DNA from: an uncultured Dermabacter sp.
GTDB taxonomy: Bacteria; Actinomycetota; Actinomycetes; Actinomycetales; Dermabacteraceae
Length of the DNA: 64,000 nt
Direction of reading: 5' to 3'
Assembly (NCBI GenBank): GCA_947252755.1
Contig: CAMXWV010000013.1
Coordinates: 1-64,000, forward strand
This document shows, piece after piece, positions 17,899 through 28,780 of the stretch. The position numbers and the translations under genes were made by a program. Below the pieces are notes generated by a model. The model was not told the DNA's origin. It ran no database searches and was given only the letters and a program-made list of their open reading frames with translations. Each line of letters opens with the position of its first letter. Within the stretch, counting starts at the first letter, position 1.

Positions 17899-18551
17899 CA
17901 GGCTCCTTCCTCAATGGTGGTGCTGATGGTGGCGGTGAAGGCGGGCAGCAGGATCGCCTCGATGAACCACGGCGCGTCGTCGGCGTCGAGGCGCCCGGCG
18001 CGCACTTCTTCGGCGGCGCCGTTCATCACCACGTGCGTGGTGGCCAGCAGCCAGGACACCGGCAGATCGACCCGGAAGACGCCCTCGCGCTGGCCGCGCA
18101 GCAGCAGAGCCCGCATCCGTCCCTCGGCCTTCTCGTGCAGCTCGCGGATGCGTGCCGCGGGCAGCTCTTTCAGCGCGGCCGCCAGCAGCGCCCGCGACTG
18201 GTCGACCAGCACCCAGCTGGAGGCCACCAGTCGCCGGAACGCCTCACCCGGATCACCATCCAGGGGCACCCCGCTGAGCACCTCTTCGCCGCGTTCGAGG
18301 CTGTCGACCAGGGCGGCCTCGATCAGCTCCGCACGGGTCGGGAAGTGCCCGTAGACGGTCACTCTGCCCATCCCGGCCTCGGCGGCGATGTCGCCGACCG
18401 ACGCGTCGGGGTTCTTGCGGATCGCCGTCGCCGTCGCGGCCAGAATCCTTGCTCGGTTGCGCTGCGCATCCGCCCGCTGATTGGCCGCCCGCCCAGCGCC
18501 GCCTGACGCACCGGCCATCGCGCCGCGGGGCGTCCTCTTCTTCGCCGTCAT
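17898..18551 (-). CDS. TetR family repressor
   Basis: A 217-residue protein. After a basic Gly/Ala-rich lead, residues 35-80 form the helix-turn-helix (ILAATATAIRKNPDASVGDIAAEAGMGRVTVYGHFPTRAEL). The rest is a helical ligand domain. ATG 18551 has GAGGTGG just upstream; the longer frame to 18686 runs through the promoter region. It is divergent from a 14-helix MFS gene and co-transcribed with the oxidoreductase, so it probably controls both directions from the 152-base gap. Confidence 0.9.
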   Translation of the reverse strand: MTAKKRTPRGAMAGASGGAGRAANQRADAQRNRARILAATATAIRKNPDASVGDIAAEAGMGRVTVYGHFPTRAELIEAALVDSLERGEEVLSGVPLDGDPGEAFRRLVASSWVLVDQSRALLAAALKELPAARIRELHEKAEGRMRALLLRGQREGVFRVDLPVSWLLATTHVVMNGAAEEVRAGRLDADDAPWFIEAILLPAFTATISTTIEEGA

Positions 18552-18561
18552 GATCCACCTC

Positions 18562-18610
18562 ACAAGTCGTACTGGAATGTATGAGATAGTGTAGCTGTTA
18601 CAACTCGTAC
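18562..18610. promoter_or_regulatory. direct repeats in the tetR/MFS divergent promoter
   Basis: ACAAGTCGTAC (18562-18572) and ACAACTCGTAC (18600-18610) differ by one base and lie 38 bases apart between the divergent TetR and MFS genes. They could be binding sites for the TetR protein. No clear inverted repeat is seen. Confidence 0.35.
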
Positions 18611-18703
18611 ACCGATGATCGAGTTCCGGCTCGGAGGGCGAGGCGGGACCGGCAGAGAGGAGATGACGACCATGTCCACGACACACATCCCCGGGGGTGC
18701 GCG

Positions 18704-20257
18704 ATGAGCGACACCGCCGCGCCGCGTGCCGGCGCCAAGCAGTGGTTGGGGCTCGCCGTGCTGGTGATCCCCTCGACGCTGCTGTTCATGATGCTCACGA
18801 TCCTGTTCCTCGCCGCCCCGAACCTGGCCGCGGACCTGAACCCGTCGAGCACGCAGCTGCTGTGGATCCTCGACATCTACGGCTTCGTGATGGCCGGGTT
18901 CCTCGTCGCCATGGGGGTGCTCGGCGATCGGATTGGCAAGCGCCTGCTCATGGTGATCGGCGCGATCCTGTTCGCCGCCGTCTCGATCGCTGCGGCGCTG
19001 ACGACGATCCCGGAACTGATGATCGTCTGGCGGGCCATCCTCGGGCTGGCTGCGGCGATGATGGTGCCGGCGACGATCGGGCTGATCTTCGTGCTCTTCG
19101 CCGACGCGAAGCAGCGCGGCGTCGCGATCGGCGTGTGGGCCGGTGGCATCTCCGCCGGTGTGGCGCTGGGCCCGCTGCTGTCCGGCCTGCTGCTGGAGGC
19201 CTTCGGCTGGCAGGCGACATTCATGGTCGCGGTGCCGATCATGGCGCTCGTCGCGATTGCCGCACCGTTGCTGGTGCCCGAGCATCGTGACCCGTCGGCG
19301 CGGATCGACCTGTTCAGCGCCCTGCTGCTGGTCGGTGGTCTGCTGGCGATCATCTACGGCATCAAGCGCTTCGCCGCCCAGGAGCCGGCCGGCCCTTCGA
19401 TCGGGTTGCTGGTCGTGGGCGCGCTGATCGGGCTGTGGTTCGTGATCCGGCAGTTGCGCGCCAAGCAGCCGCTGCTAGATGTTCGACTGTTCGCCAACCG
19501 CACCGTGTCCGGGGCGCTGGCGGTGTTCCTGCTCTCGGCCGCAGCGCTGGGCGGGGTGTACTCGCTGTTCACGCAGTACCTCCAGCAGGTCCAGGAGCTC
19601 TCGCCGTTGCAGGCGGGCCTGTCGATCCTGCCCGCCGCGGCGGTGCTGATCGTCGTCTCGACGCTCTCCCCGGTGCTCGCGCGCAGGTTCCGGCCCGGCA
19701 ACGTGAACGCGGTCGGCCTGCTCACCCAGGTCGTCGGCTACATCCTGTTCACCCAGCTCGATGCCGGCACGGGTCTGGCGCTGGTGATCGCGAGCTTCGT
19801 CATCACCTACCCCGGCGTGGCCCCCTCGATGGCGCTGACCACCGACCTCGTCGTCGGCTCCGTGCCGCCGGAGAAGACCGGCGGCGCCTCCGGGCTCGCC
19901 ACCACCGCCAACGACCTGGGCATCTCGCTCGGTGTCGCGGTGATCGGCAGCGTCGGGATCGCCGCCTACCGCAACCAGATCGGCGATCTGCTGCCCGGCG
20001 GCCTGCCCGCAGATGCCGCCGCGGCGGCATCGGACAGCGTCGACGGCGCCATGGCCGCAGCGGCCCAGCTGCCCGGTGCGCTCGGAGAGCAGGTGGTGGC
20101 CGCGGCGCAGACCGCGTTTACCGGCGGGCTCAACACTGCGGCCATCGTCTCTGCGGTCATCGCCGGTCTCGCGGCGATCATCGCCGCCACGAGGCTGCGC
20201 CACGTCCGCCCGACCGGTGAAGCACAGCAGGCCGCCGAGGAGCAGGCCACGCCTTGA
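18704..20257 (+). CDS. 14-helix MFS drug exporter (DHA2/EmrB-QacA type)
   Basis: A 517-residue membrane protein with about 14 hydrophobic helices. It carries the MFS motif GVLGDRIGKRLLM after helix 2 and the DHA2 motif WILDIYGFVMAGFLVAMG in helix 2. Similar proteins export quaternary ammonium compounds and other cations using the proton gradient. The TetR gene is divergent across a 152-base gap and is the likely regulator. Its stop overlaps the -35 box of the copZ promoter, so read-through into the copper operon is possible. Confidence 0.9.
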   Translation: MSDTAAPRAGAKQWLGLAVLVIPSTLLFMMLTILFLAAPNLAADLNPSSTQLLWILDIYGFVMAGFLVAMGVLGDRIGKRLLMVIGAILFAAVSIAAALTTIPELMIVWRAILGLAAAMMVPATIGLIFVLFADAKQRGVAIGVWAGGISAGVALGPLLSGLLLEAFGWQATFMVAVPIMALVAIAAPLLVPEHRDPSARIDLFSALLLVGGLLAIIYGIKRFAAQEPAGPSIGLLVVGALIGLWFVIRQLRAKQPLLDVRLFANRTVSGALAVFLLSAAALGGVYSLFTQYLQQVQELSPLQAGLSILPAAAVLIVVSTLSPVLARRFRPGNVNAVGLLTQVVGYILFTQLDAGTGLALVIASFVITYPGVAPSMALTTDLVVGSVPPEKTGGASGLATTANDLGISLGVAVIGSVGIAAYRNQIGDLLPGGLPADAAAAASDSVDGAMAAAAQLPGALGEQVVAAAQTAFTGGLNTAAIVSAVIAGLAAIIAATRLRHVRPTGEAQQAAEEQATP

Positions 20258-20282
20258 CTGATACCCCCATGGGGTATTAGCT
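20254..20282 (+). promoter_or_regulatory. copZ operon promoter
   Basis: TTGACT (20254-20259) and TTAGCT (20277-20282) are separated by 17 bases, a standard -35/-10 layout. The spacer is occupied by the CsoR box, so apo-CsoR would block polymerase directly. The -35 box overlaps the stop codon of the MFS gene. Confidence 0.65.
20261..20277. promoter_or_regulatory. CsoR operator 2
   Basis: ATACCCCCATGGGGTAT, the exact reverse complement of the box at 15281-15297, sits between the -35 and -10 hexamers of the promoter for copZ-copA-copB-csoR. Confidence 0.88.
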
Positions 20283-20317
20283 TGAATGGAAGTCGTACGC
20301 GAGTGAAGGAGTTAGAG

Positions 20318-20530
20318 ATGGCGACCACGACCGAGTACCAGGTGACCGGGATGAGCTGTGGGCACTGCGAGAGCGCGATCCGCGCCGAGGTGTCCGAGAT
20401 CGCCGGGGTGACCGGCATCGAGGTCAGCGCTCAGACCGGGCGGCTGGCCGTGACCAGTGAGCGGCCGGTCGATGACGCCGCGGTGATCGCGGCGGTCGAC
20501 GAGGCCGGCTACACCGCCGTGAGGAGCTGA
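20318..20530 (+). CDS. copZ: CopZ-like copper chaperone (HMA domain)
   Basis: A 70-residue heavy-metal-associated domain with the copper loop GMSCGHCESA and the usual beta-alpha-beta-beta-alpha-beta pattern. It would bind Cu(I) in the cytoplasm and pass it to the CopA ATPase or to CsoR. ATG 20318 follows GAAGGAG; an ATG at 20282 lies in the -10 box and is unlikely. First gene of the rightward CsoR-controlled operon, with the anchored His-rich protein beginning one base after its stop. Confidence 0.92.
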   Translation: MATTTEYQVTGMSCGHCESAIRAEVSEIAGVTGIEVSAQTGRLAVTSERPVDDAAVIAAVDEAGYTAVRS

Positions 20531-20531
20531 C

Positions 20532-21495
20532 ATGAAGGCACCTGCACGGTTGGGCCTGTACGGGCTGGTGCTGGTGGCCGTGTTCGCCGTGGCCGCCTTC
20601 ACGGCGAACACGCTCGTCCCGGAGAGCACGGTGCAGGCCTGGGCGGAAGACACCGAGGGCACCACCCACCAAGGACACGAAGAAGGAGGAGAAGACATGG
20701 ACAGCACCGGGCACGAGGGCCACGACGCCGGGGCCGGGTCGCTCGGCCTGGGCATCGCGCAGGACGGCTACCAGCTCACCGCCGTCACCGCCCCGGACGC
20801 CCTCGGCGCCGACGGTGAGCTGTCGCTGACGGTCACCGGCCCGGACGGCAAGCCGGTCACCGACTACGAGCTGGAGCACGAGAAAGAGCTGCACCTGATC
20901 GTCGTCCGCGCCGACGGCACGCATTTCCGTCACGTCCACCCCGAACGAGGCGCCGATGGCGCCTGGTCGATCCCGTGGCAGTGGGAGGCGGCCGGCACCT
21001 ACCGGGTGTTCGCCGACTTCGTGCCCGCCGAGCACGGCGAGGGCATCACCCTGTCAACTGCGGTGCAGGTGCCCGGCGACTACAACCCGGCCGCGGCCGA
21101 ACCGGTCACCGAGACCACGGTCGAGGGGTTCGACGTCATGGTCGAGGGTGATCTGGTCGCCGGTTCCGCGTCGGAGCTGACCATGACCGTCACCCGTGAC
21201 GGGGAGCCGGTCACCGCGCTGGAGCCGTACCTGGGGGCGTTCGGCCATCTGGTCGCCCTGCGCGACGGCGACCTGGCCTACCTGCACGTCCATCCCCACG
21301 GGGATGCACCGAAGGCCGGTGAGACCTCCGGGCCTCAGATCGTGTTCGAGGCGACCGCTCCCACGCCCGGCCGGTACCTGCTCTACCTCGACTTCCAGGT
21401 CGACGGGCAGGTGCACACCGCGCCGCTGGTCATCGACACCACCACCGGTGGGGCCGAGGGCGAGCACGGCGGCGGGCATGAGGAAGGAGGAGACC

Positions 21496-21512
<17 letters not shown>
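20532..21512 (+). CDS. membrane-anchored His-rich metal-binding protein
   Basis: A 326-residue protein. Residues 5-30 form one uncleaved-looking hydrophobic helix, followed by a His/Glu/Asp-rich linker (HQGHEEGGEDMDSTGHEGHD). Two similar beta-rich domains follow, each with an H-V-H-P motif (FRHVHPERG and YLHVHPHGD), and the tail is again His-rich (EHGGGHEEGGDHAHGE). The fold looks like the immunoglobulin-like copper-binding domains of CopC/FixH-type proteins. It is probably anchored outside the membrane to sequester copper. GAGGAG precedes ATG 20532. The end overlaps the CopA start by 17 bases, so translation is coupled. Confidence 0.75.
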
Positions 21513-23826
<2,314 letters not shown>

Positions 23827-23868
23827 ACCATCCAATCGTCATCACCCAACCACGAAAGGACCTATCTG

Positions 23869-24144
23869 ATGACTGCACACGAGAACCTCAACCTCACCGA
23901 CACCTCCGCCACCTCGGGAGGTGGCTGCTGCGGCGGGCACGCACCGAGCGCTGAGGCGGTCGCCAAGGCCCCGGCGGCGGAGATGGCCGAGTGCCCGGTC
24001 ATGGCCGGCACCCCGGTCGTGAAGGCCGACGCCGAGGCCGCCGGTCTCTACCGCGACCACAACGGCCAGCGGTACTGGTTCTGCTGCGCCGCCTGCGGTC
24101 CGCTGTTCGACGCCGACCCCGACCGGTACGCCAACGCCGCCTGA
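23869..24144 (+). CDS. small Cys-rich YHS-domain protein
   Basis: A 91-residue soluble protein. The N-terminal part has GGGCCGGH, a possible metal site. Residues 42-88 are YHS-like: CPVMAGTPV, RDHNGQRYWFCCAACGPLFDADPDRYA. YHS domains bind metal, and related proteins sit beside copper and other metal pumps. It may act as a cytoplasmic carrier between CopA and CopB (inference). GAAAGGA lies 9 bases before ATG 23869. A strong hairpin follows its stop. Confidence 0.78.
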   Translation: MTAHENLNLTDTSATSGGGCCGGHAPSAEAVAKAPAAEMAECPVMAGTPVVKADAEAAGLYRDHNGQRYWFCCAACGPLFDADPDRYANAA

Positions 24145-24164
24145 GAGACCACCAGAACAACCCG

Positions 24165-24203
24165 GGTTCCGTGCCTCCCGCACCCGGTGGGAGGCACGGA
24201 ACC
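24165..24203 (+). terminator. strong hairpin between YHS and DUF1541 genes
   Basis: A perfect 15-bp stem (GGTTCCGTGCCTCCC and its complement) with a 9-base loop. There is no T-run after it, so it could be a partial terminator or an mRNA-stabilising element that sets different levels for the upstream and downstream parts of the operon. Confidence 0.6.
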
Positions 24204-24233
24204 ACCCGCATCCCATGAGCAAGGAGTTCTCCG

Positions 24234-24815
24234 TTGAACACGCGCATGACCACCCTCATCGCCGCAGGCCTCCTCGGCGGCAGCCTCGCCCTGGCGGGCT
24301 GCTCCGCGACAGACGAACCCGCGGAGCCCTCGGCGTCTCAGAGCGAGGACGCCCACGGCGGCCATGGCGGCCACGACGGGATGGAGCATCCCGCCGACGG
24401 CGGCCCGGTGCCCGAGGGCATGACCGAAGCCGCCGACCCCGAATACCCCGTGGGCACCAAGGTCACGCTGACCGCCGACCACATGGAAGGCATGAACGGT
24501 GCCACCGCCACCATCGTCGGCGCCTACGACACCTACACCTACGCGATCGACTACACCCCGGTCGGCGGCGGTGAACCGGTGACCGATCACAAGTGGGTCG
24601 TCCAGGAAGAACTCGAAAACCCCGGTGAGGAGCGCCTGGCCGATGGCACCGAGGTCACCGTCACCGCCGATCACATGGACGGCATGGACGGCGCGACGGC
24701 GACGATCGCATCCTCGACCGACGAAACCGTCTACGTCATCGACTACGAAGCCGACGGCATGGAGATGACGAACCACAAATGGGTCGTCGAAAGCGAGATA
24801 CAGCCCGCCTCCTGA
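24234..24815 (+). CDS. YdhK-like lipoprotein with two DUF1541 domains
   Basis: A 193-residue lipoprotein. The signal peptide ends with LAGC (C23), followed by a His/Gly-rich linker (HGGHGGHDGMEHP). Two repeats follow, each starting (V/A)GTKVTLTADHMEGMNGATATI or close to it and ending DHKWVV or NHKWVV: tandem DUF1541 domains as in B. subtilis YdhK. Met and His residues at matching positions suggest copper binding outside the membrane. The start is a TTG at 24234, chosen because AAGGAG stands 7 bases upstream; ATG 24246 would shorten the signal peptide. Confidence 0.82.
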   Translation: MNTRMTTLIAAGLLGGSLALAGCSATDEPAEPSASQSEDAHGGHGGHDGMEHPADGGPVPEGMTEAADPEYPVGTKVTLTADHMEGMNGATATIVGAYDTYTYAIDYTPVGGGEPVTDHKWVVQEELENPGEERLADGTEVTVTADHMDGMDGATATIASSTDETVYVIDYEADGMEMTNHKWVVESEIQPAS

Positions 24816-24860
24816 CCCCGCAGGAACATCCGGGCTGGAGCGAAAAGGAACGGACCGAAC

Positions 24861-27047
24861 ATGAGCGAGAAACACGCCCACCACGGCACCGAGGTCGATG
24901 AGCACGCCGGCCACCACGACTACGCACAGCACCACGAGCACAACGCTCACCAGGGGCACGGCACCCATACCGAGCATGGCCGCCACGAGACTCATGCTGG
25001 TCACGACCAGGCCGGGCATACGGGCCACGGCGGGCATGGAGACCACGGCCACGCAGGTCATGGTGATCACGTCGGCCAGTTCCGCAGGCTCTTCTGGATC
25101 ATGCTGGTCCTCGCGGTCCCGGTCGTCGGGTTCAACGACATGTTCGCCCACCTTCTCGGCTACCACCTGCCCGACGCGGAATGGGTCTGGTGGATCTCCC
25201 CGATCCTGGGCACCGTCATCTACGTCTGGGGCGGCCGGCCGTTCCTGACGGGCGCGGTCTCCGAGATCCGCTCCCGCAAGCCCGGCATGATGCTGCTGAT
25301 CGGGCTCGCGATCACGGTCGCGTTCATCGCCTCCTGGGGTGCGACCCTGCACCTGCTGAATCACGAGCTCAACTTCTGGTGGGAGCTGGCGTTGCTGGTG
25401 GTCATCATGCTGCTGGGGCACTGGATCGAGATGCGCTCCCTCGCCCAGACCACCTCCGCCCTGGACTCCCTGGCGGCGCTCCTGCCCGACGAGGCCGAGA
25501 AGATCGACGGCGACGAGGTGGTCCAGGTCGCCCCGGCGGACCTCGTCGTCGGCGACGTCGTCATCGTGCGGCCGGGTTCGTCGGTGCCCGCCGACGGGCG
25601 GATCGTCGACGGGTCGGCGTCGATGGACGAGTCGATGATCACCGGCGAGTCGAAGACCGTCCGCCGCGAGGCGGGCGCGCAGGTGGTCGCCGGGACCATC
25701 GCCACCGACTCCGGACTGCGGGTCGAGGTCACCGCCACGGGCGAGGACACGGCTCTGGCCGGCATCCAGAAGCTCGTCACCGACGCCCAGGCCTCATCGT
25801 CGCGTGCGCAGCGCATCGCCGACACCGCCGCGGCGTGGCTGTTCTGGTTCGCCCTCGGCGCGGCGATCGTCACCGCCGTCGTCTGGGCGCTGCTCGGTCT
25901 GCCCGACGAGGCGGTCGTGCGTACCATCACGGTGCTCGTCATCGCCTGCCCGCACGCCCTGGGCCTCGCGATCCCGCTGGTCGTCTCGATCGCGACCGAG
26001 CGCGCCGCCCGCGGCGGGGTGCTCGTCAAGGACCGGCTCGCACTCGAGACCATGCGTACTGTCGACGCCGTGCTGTTCGACAAGACCGGCACCCTCACCA
26101 GGGGCGAGCCGACCGTCACCGGCATCGAGCCCGCGGGCGGGTACGACGACCAGCGGGTGTTAGCGCTGGCCGCGGCCGCCGAGGCCGACAGCGAGCACCC
26201 GCTGGCCCGCGCCATCACCGGCGCGGCCCGGGCCCGCGAACTGGCCGTGCCGCGGGCCGCCGATTTCTCCTCGTCCCCGGCCGTGGGCGTAAGGGCGACC
26301 GTCGAGGACGCGGTGATCGAGGTCGGTGGCCCGTACCTGCTCGATCACCGCTCCGCCGAGGAACTCCCGGTCGCCGACCGGTGGCGGGAGGAGGGAGCGA
26401 TCATCCTTCACGTCCTCGCCGACGGCGACGTGATCGGCGCGCTGCGGCTCGCCGATGAGATCCGTCCCGAGTCCCGCGATGCCGTCGATGCCCTGCACGC
26501 GGCCGGTGCTCAGGTCGTGATGATCACCGGCGACGCGCGGGCCGTCGCCGACACGGTCGCCGAGCAGCTCGGCATCGACCGCGTCTTCGCCGGTGTGCGC
26601 CCCGAGGACAAGGCGGCCAAGGTCGCCGAGCTGCAGAACGAGGGCCGCAGGGTGGCGATGGTCGGCGACGGGGTGAACGACGCCCCCGCGCTGGCTCAGG
26701 CCGATGTCGGCATCGCGATCGGCGCCGGCACCGACGTGGCGATCGGCTCGGCGGGGGTGATCCTGGCGAGCTCCGATCCGCGGTCGGTGCTGTCGGTCAT
26801 CGAGCTGTCGCGGGCGACGTTCCGCAAGATGAAGCAGAACCTGTGGTGGGCGGCGGGGTACAACCTGCTGTCCGTGCCGCTGGCGGCCGGCGTCCTCGCC
26901 CCGATCGGGTTCGTGCTGCCGATGAGCATCGGCGCGATCCTGATGTCGGCCTCCACCGTCGTCGTCGCGCTCAACGCGCAGCTGCTCCGGCGCCTGAACC
27001 TCGATCCCGAGGCCAGCGCGCGGCGGCTGCTCGACCGCTCCGAGTGA
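24861..27047 (+). CDS. copB: CopB-type P1B-ATPase with His-rich N-terminus
   Basis: A 728-residue pump. Residues 5-70 are a His/Gly-rich tail instead of an HMA domain. The membrane site is ACPHALG (C363, P364, H365), the CPH type of subgroup P1B-3. Further motifs are the TGES loop, DKTGT (D407), SEHP and GDGVNDAPALAQ. CPH-type pumps are linked to Cu(II) and Cu(I) export. Having both CPC and CPH pumps in one operon suggests handling of both oxidation states or different affinities. It follows the lipoprotein by 45 bases and precedes csoR by 34. Confidence 0.94.
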   Translation: MSEKHAHHGTEVDEHAGHHDYAQHHEHNAHQGHGTHTEHGRHETHAGHDQAGHTGHGGHGDHGHAGHGDHVGQFRRLFWIMLVLAVPVVGFNDMFAHLLGYHLPDAEWVWWISPILGTVIYVWGGRPFLTGAVSEIRSRKPGMMLLIGLAITVAFIASWGATLHLLNHELNFWWELALLVVIMLLGHWIEMRSLAQTTSALDSLAALLPDEAEKIDGDEVVQVAPADLVVGDVVIVRPGSSVPADGRIVDGSASMDESMITGESKTVRREAGAQVVAGTIATDSGLRVEVTATGEDTALAGIQKLVTDAQASSSRAQRIADTAAAWLFWFALGAAIVTAVVWALLGLPDEAVVRTITVLVIACPHALGLAIPLVVSIATERAARGGVLVKDRLALETMRTVDAVLFDKTGTLTRGEPTVTGIEPAGGYDDQRVLALAAAAEADSEHPLARAITGAARARELAVPRAADFSSSPAVGVRATVEDAVIEVGGPYLLDHRSAEELPVADRWREEGAIILHVLADGDVIGALRLADEIRPESRDAVDALHAAGAQVVMITGDARAVADTVAEQLGIDRVFAGVRPEDKAAKVAELQNEGRRVAMVGDGVNDAPALAQADVGIAIGAGTDVAIGSAGVILASSDPRSVLSVIELSRATFRKMKQNLWWAAGYNLLSVPLAAGVLAPIGFVLPMSIGAILMSASTVVVALNAQLLRRLNLDPEASARRLLDRSE

Positions 27048-27081
27048 TCCAGCACTGTCCTTATCGTCCACCAGGAGACCA

Positions 27082-27405
27082 ATGATGAGCACCCTCACCC
27101 CCGCCCGCGAGAACACGGCCGACCACGGCTATATCAGCGACAAAGCCCGCTACCTCGCTCGCCGCAGGCGCATCGAGGGACAGGCCCGCGGTATCCACGG
27201 CATGATCGATGAGGATGCCTACTGCATCGACATCCTCACCCAGATCAGCGCGATCACCTCTGCACTGGAGAACGTCGCGATCGGTCTCCTCGACGACCAT
27301 CTCCGGCACTGCTTCACCGGCGCCATCCGTGACGGCGGCACCGCAGCCAACGACAAGGTCGATGAAGCATCCCGAGCCATCGCACGACTGATCAAGTCCA
27401 CATAG
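27082..27405 (+). CDS. csoR: CsoR copper-sensing repressor
   Basis: A 107-residue all-helical protein with the CsoR ligand set C48, H73, C77, spaced as in the M. tuberculosis protein, and conserved RRRRIEGQARGI DNA-contact helix. Apo-CsoR binds GC-rich palindromes and Cu(I) releases it. Both boxes (15281, 20261) are in the window, so it controls its own operon and the divergent CueP/MFS pair. Two successive ATG codons follow CAGGAG; the first is used here. Confidence 0.95.
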   Translation: MMSTLTPARENTADHGYISDKARYLARRRRIEGQARGIHGMIDEDAYCIDILTQISAITSALENVAIGLLDDHLRHCFTGAIRDGGTAANDKVDEASRAIARLIKST

Positions 27406-27418
27406 AGGAAGGAAACCG

Positions 27419-27553
27419 ATGAGACTCCTCACCCGCATGGCCTCGACCCTCGCCCGCTCGTTCGAGGCCGAGCTCACCGTGCGCCGATGCTGCCAGGCGG
27501 CCCGTTGGGCCCTCACCATCCGATCCTCCGGCAGTCAGCGAGACTCGCCGTGA
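27419..27553 (+). CDS. 44-residue protein after csoR
   Basis: A short frame with a good ribosome site (GGAAGGAAA before ATG 27419), 13 bases after csoR. The product is basic, has two adjacent cysteines (RRCCQAARWAL) and no membrane helix. No family is recognised. Its position at the end of the copper operon and the CC pair make a copper-related peptide possible, but it could also be untranslated. Confidence 0.45.
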   Translation: MRLLTRMASTLARSFEAELTVRRCCQAARWALTIRSSGSQRDSP

Positions 27554-27614
27554 AGCCCTCTCGAACGATCCGCATTCAGCTGCGGTAGATCGCTAATTCA
27601 GACAGCAGCAATGA

Positions 27615-28526
27615 GTGGCCGCACGACTCTCCCCGCCCTTGTCAGCCCGCACCCGCACCATCCATCGCCCCATCGGGCCTGCCGCCTACAACTGTGTGCA
27701 GCTCGTCGTCGTGCGCGATGGCACGGCGATCGTGTTCTCCGAATTCGGCGAGCAACCGGTCAGCTTCGGGGATGCGATCCTGCTCGGACCCAACGTACTC
27801 TTCGGGATCGAACCCGAAGGACTGCTGACCTTCACCACGATCTACATCGACACCGATCTCGCGCTGGATCAGTTCTTCTGGCAATACTCGACAATCCTGC
27901 ACGACCGATTGGACGCCCAAGACTTCGCGGAGAAGGTGTACTCCGAGCCAGCCCAACTCCTGCACCTGGGTCGGGATCGGGCGGGCCTGATATCGCCGTG
28001 GCTTGACGAGATGGTCGCGCTCAGCGCCGAGGGCAAGTTCCACGAACGCTTCCCGCGGCTGCAGTCGCTCTGGTTCGCCGTGGTGGACGTCCTCGCCCCG
28101 TTCGTGCGTGTCTCCTCGGTGCGGTTGACCAGGCTCCAGCGCGCCCGCTCCCGCCCGGTCTCCTCTCACGAGCAAACCCTCGGACCGTTGCGTCGCGAAG
28201 CCATGCTCGCCCGCGACGCGCTGCACCGTCAGATCGCCCATCCGTGGACACTGGCCGAGTTGGCCGACCTCGTACGTCTCTCCCCGAAACAGCTCGCGAG
28301 GGTGTTCACCAACGCGTTCGGCAAAACTCCGACTGGCTACCTGACGATGCTGCGAGTCCAAGAGATGGCGCGGCTGCTCCGCGAAACCGACATCACGGTC
28401 GCCGCGGCGGGGCAGCGAGTCGGGTGGCGCAGCCGGTCGCGTGCGATCGAGGCGTTCACCGCGCACACCGGTATCACCCCCAGCCGGTACCGCGACATTC
28501 GGCCCCTCGTCGCTGACGTTCCCTGA
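27615..28526 (+). CDS. AraC family regulator
   Basis: A 303-residue protein with a beta-rich N-terminal half (FGDAILLGPNVLFGIEPEGLL) and a C-terminal double helix-turn-helix (WTLAELADLVRLSPKQLARVFTNAFGKTP, then VAAAGQRVGWRSRSRAIEAFTAHTGITPSRYR). The start GTG 27615 has no strong ribosome site, and the N-terminal sensor domain looks slightly short, so the 5' end may be truncated. It stands at the right border of the copper island with no obvious target gene next to it. Confidence 0.82.
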   Translation: MAARLSPPLSARTRTIHRPIGPAAYNCVQLVVVRDGTAIVFSEFGEQPVSFGDAILLGPNVLFGIEPEGLLTFTTIYIDTDLALDQFFWQYSTILHDRLDAQDFAEKVYSEPAQLLHLGRDRAGLISPWLDEMVALSAEGKFHERFPRLQSLWFAVVDVLAPFVRVSSVRLTRLQRARSRPVSSHEQTLGPLRREAMLARDALHRQIAHPWTLAELADLVRLSPKQLARVFTNAFGKTPTGYLTMLRVQEMARLLRETDITVAAAGQRVGWRSRSRAIEAFTAHTGITPSRYRDIRPLVADVP

Positions 28527-28561
28527 CTCCCGAGAGGTCGGGTTCGCGAAGTGGACAGTTC

Positions 28562-28580
28562 GACCGGGAAAATCCCGGTC
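28562..28580. terminator. short hairpin downstream of araC-type gene
   Basis: GACCGGGA-AAA-TCCCGGTC, a perfect 8-bp stem with a 3-base loop and no T-run. It lies in the 254-base gap between the AraC gene and ardC, which otherwise shows no gene. Confidence 0.4.
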
Positions 28581-28780
28581 AGGCCACCTTCTCCTTCCGC
28601 ACGGTGCCGCTCGCAGGTAGGCCGGTATGTCCTACGTCAGGTGCCTCCGCGTTCCTGACGGCCAACCTACCGACCTCGCTGTTCGCTGACCGTCTGACTC
28701 GCCGGAAACTCCTGGCTCACCTCGCAGGTGCAGGGCCCGCCGCCGCCCCTGGTGGCTGGCCCTCCGGGAGGAGGCCGACG

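Noticed and set aside
24165..24203. CRISPR-like repeat
   Set aside because: Only one hairpin and no repeated spacer structure; no cas genes or arrays anywhere in the window.
24048..25421. 457-codon minus-strand frame opposite the DUF1541 and copB genes
   Set aside because: Val/Gly/His-rich antisense frame with no domain; its apparent helices mirror the plus-strand codons.
27611..28006. 131-codon frame starting ATG 27611
   Set aside because: Out of frame with the AraC regulator that starts 4 bases later and has clear motifs; the short frame has none.
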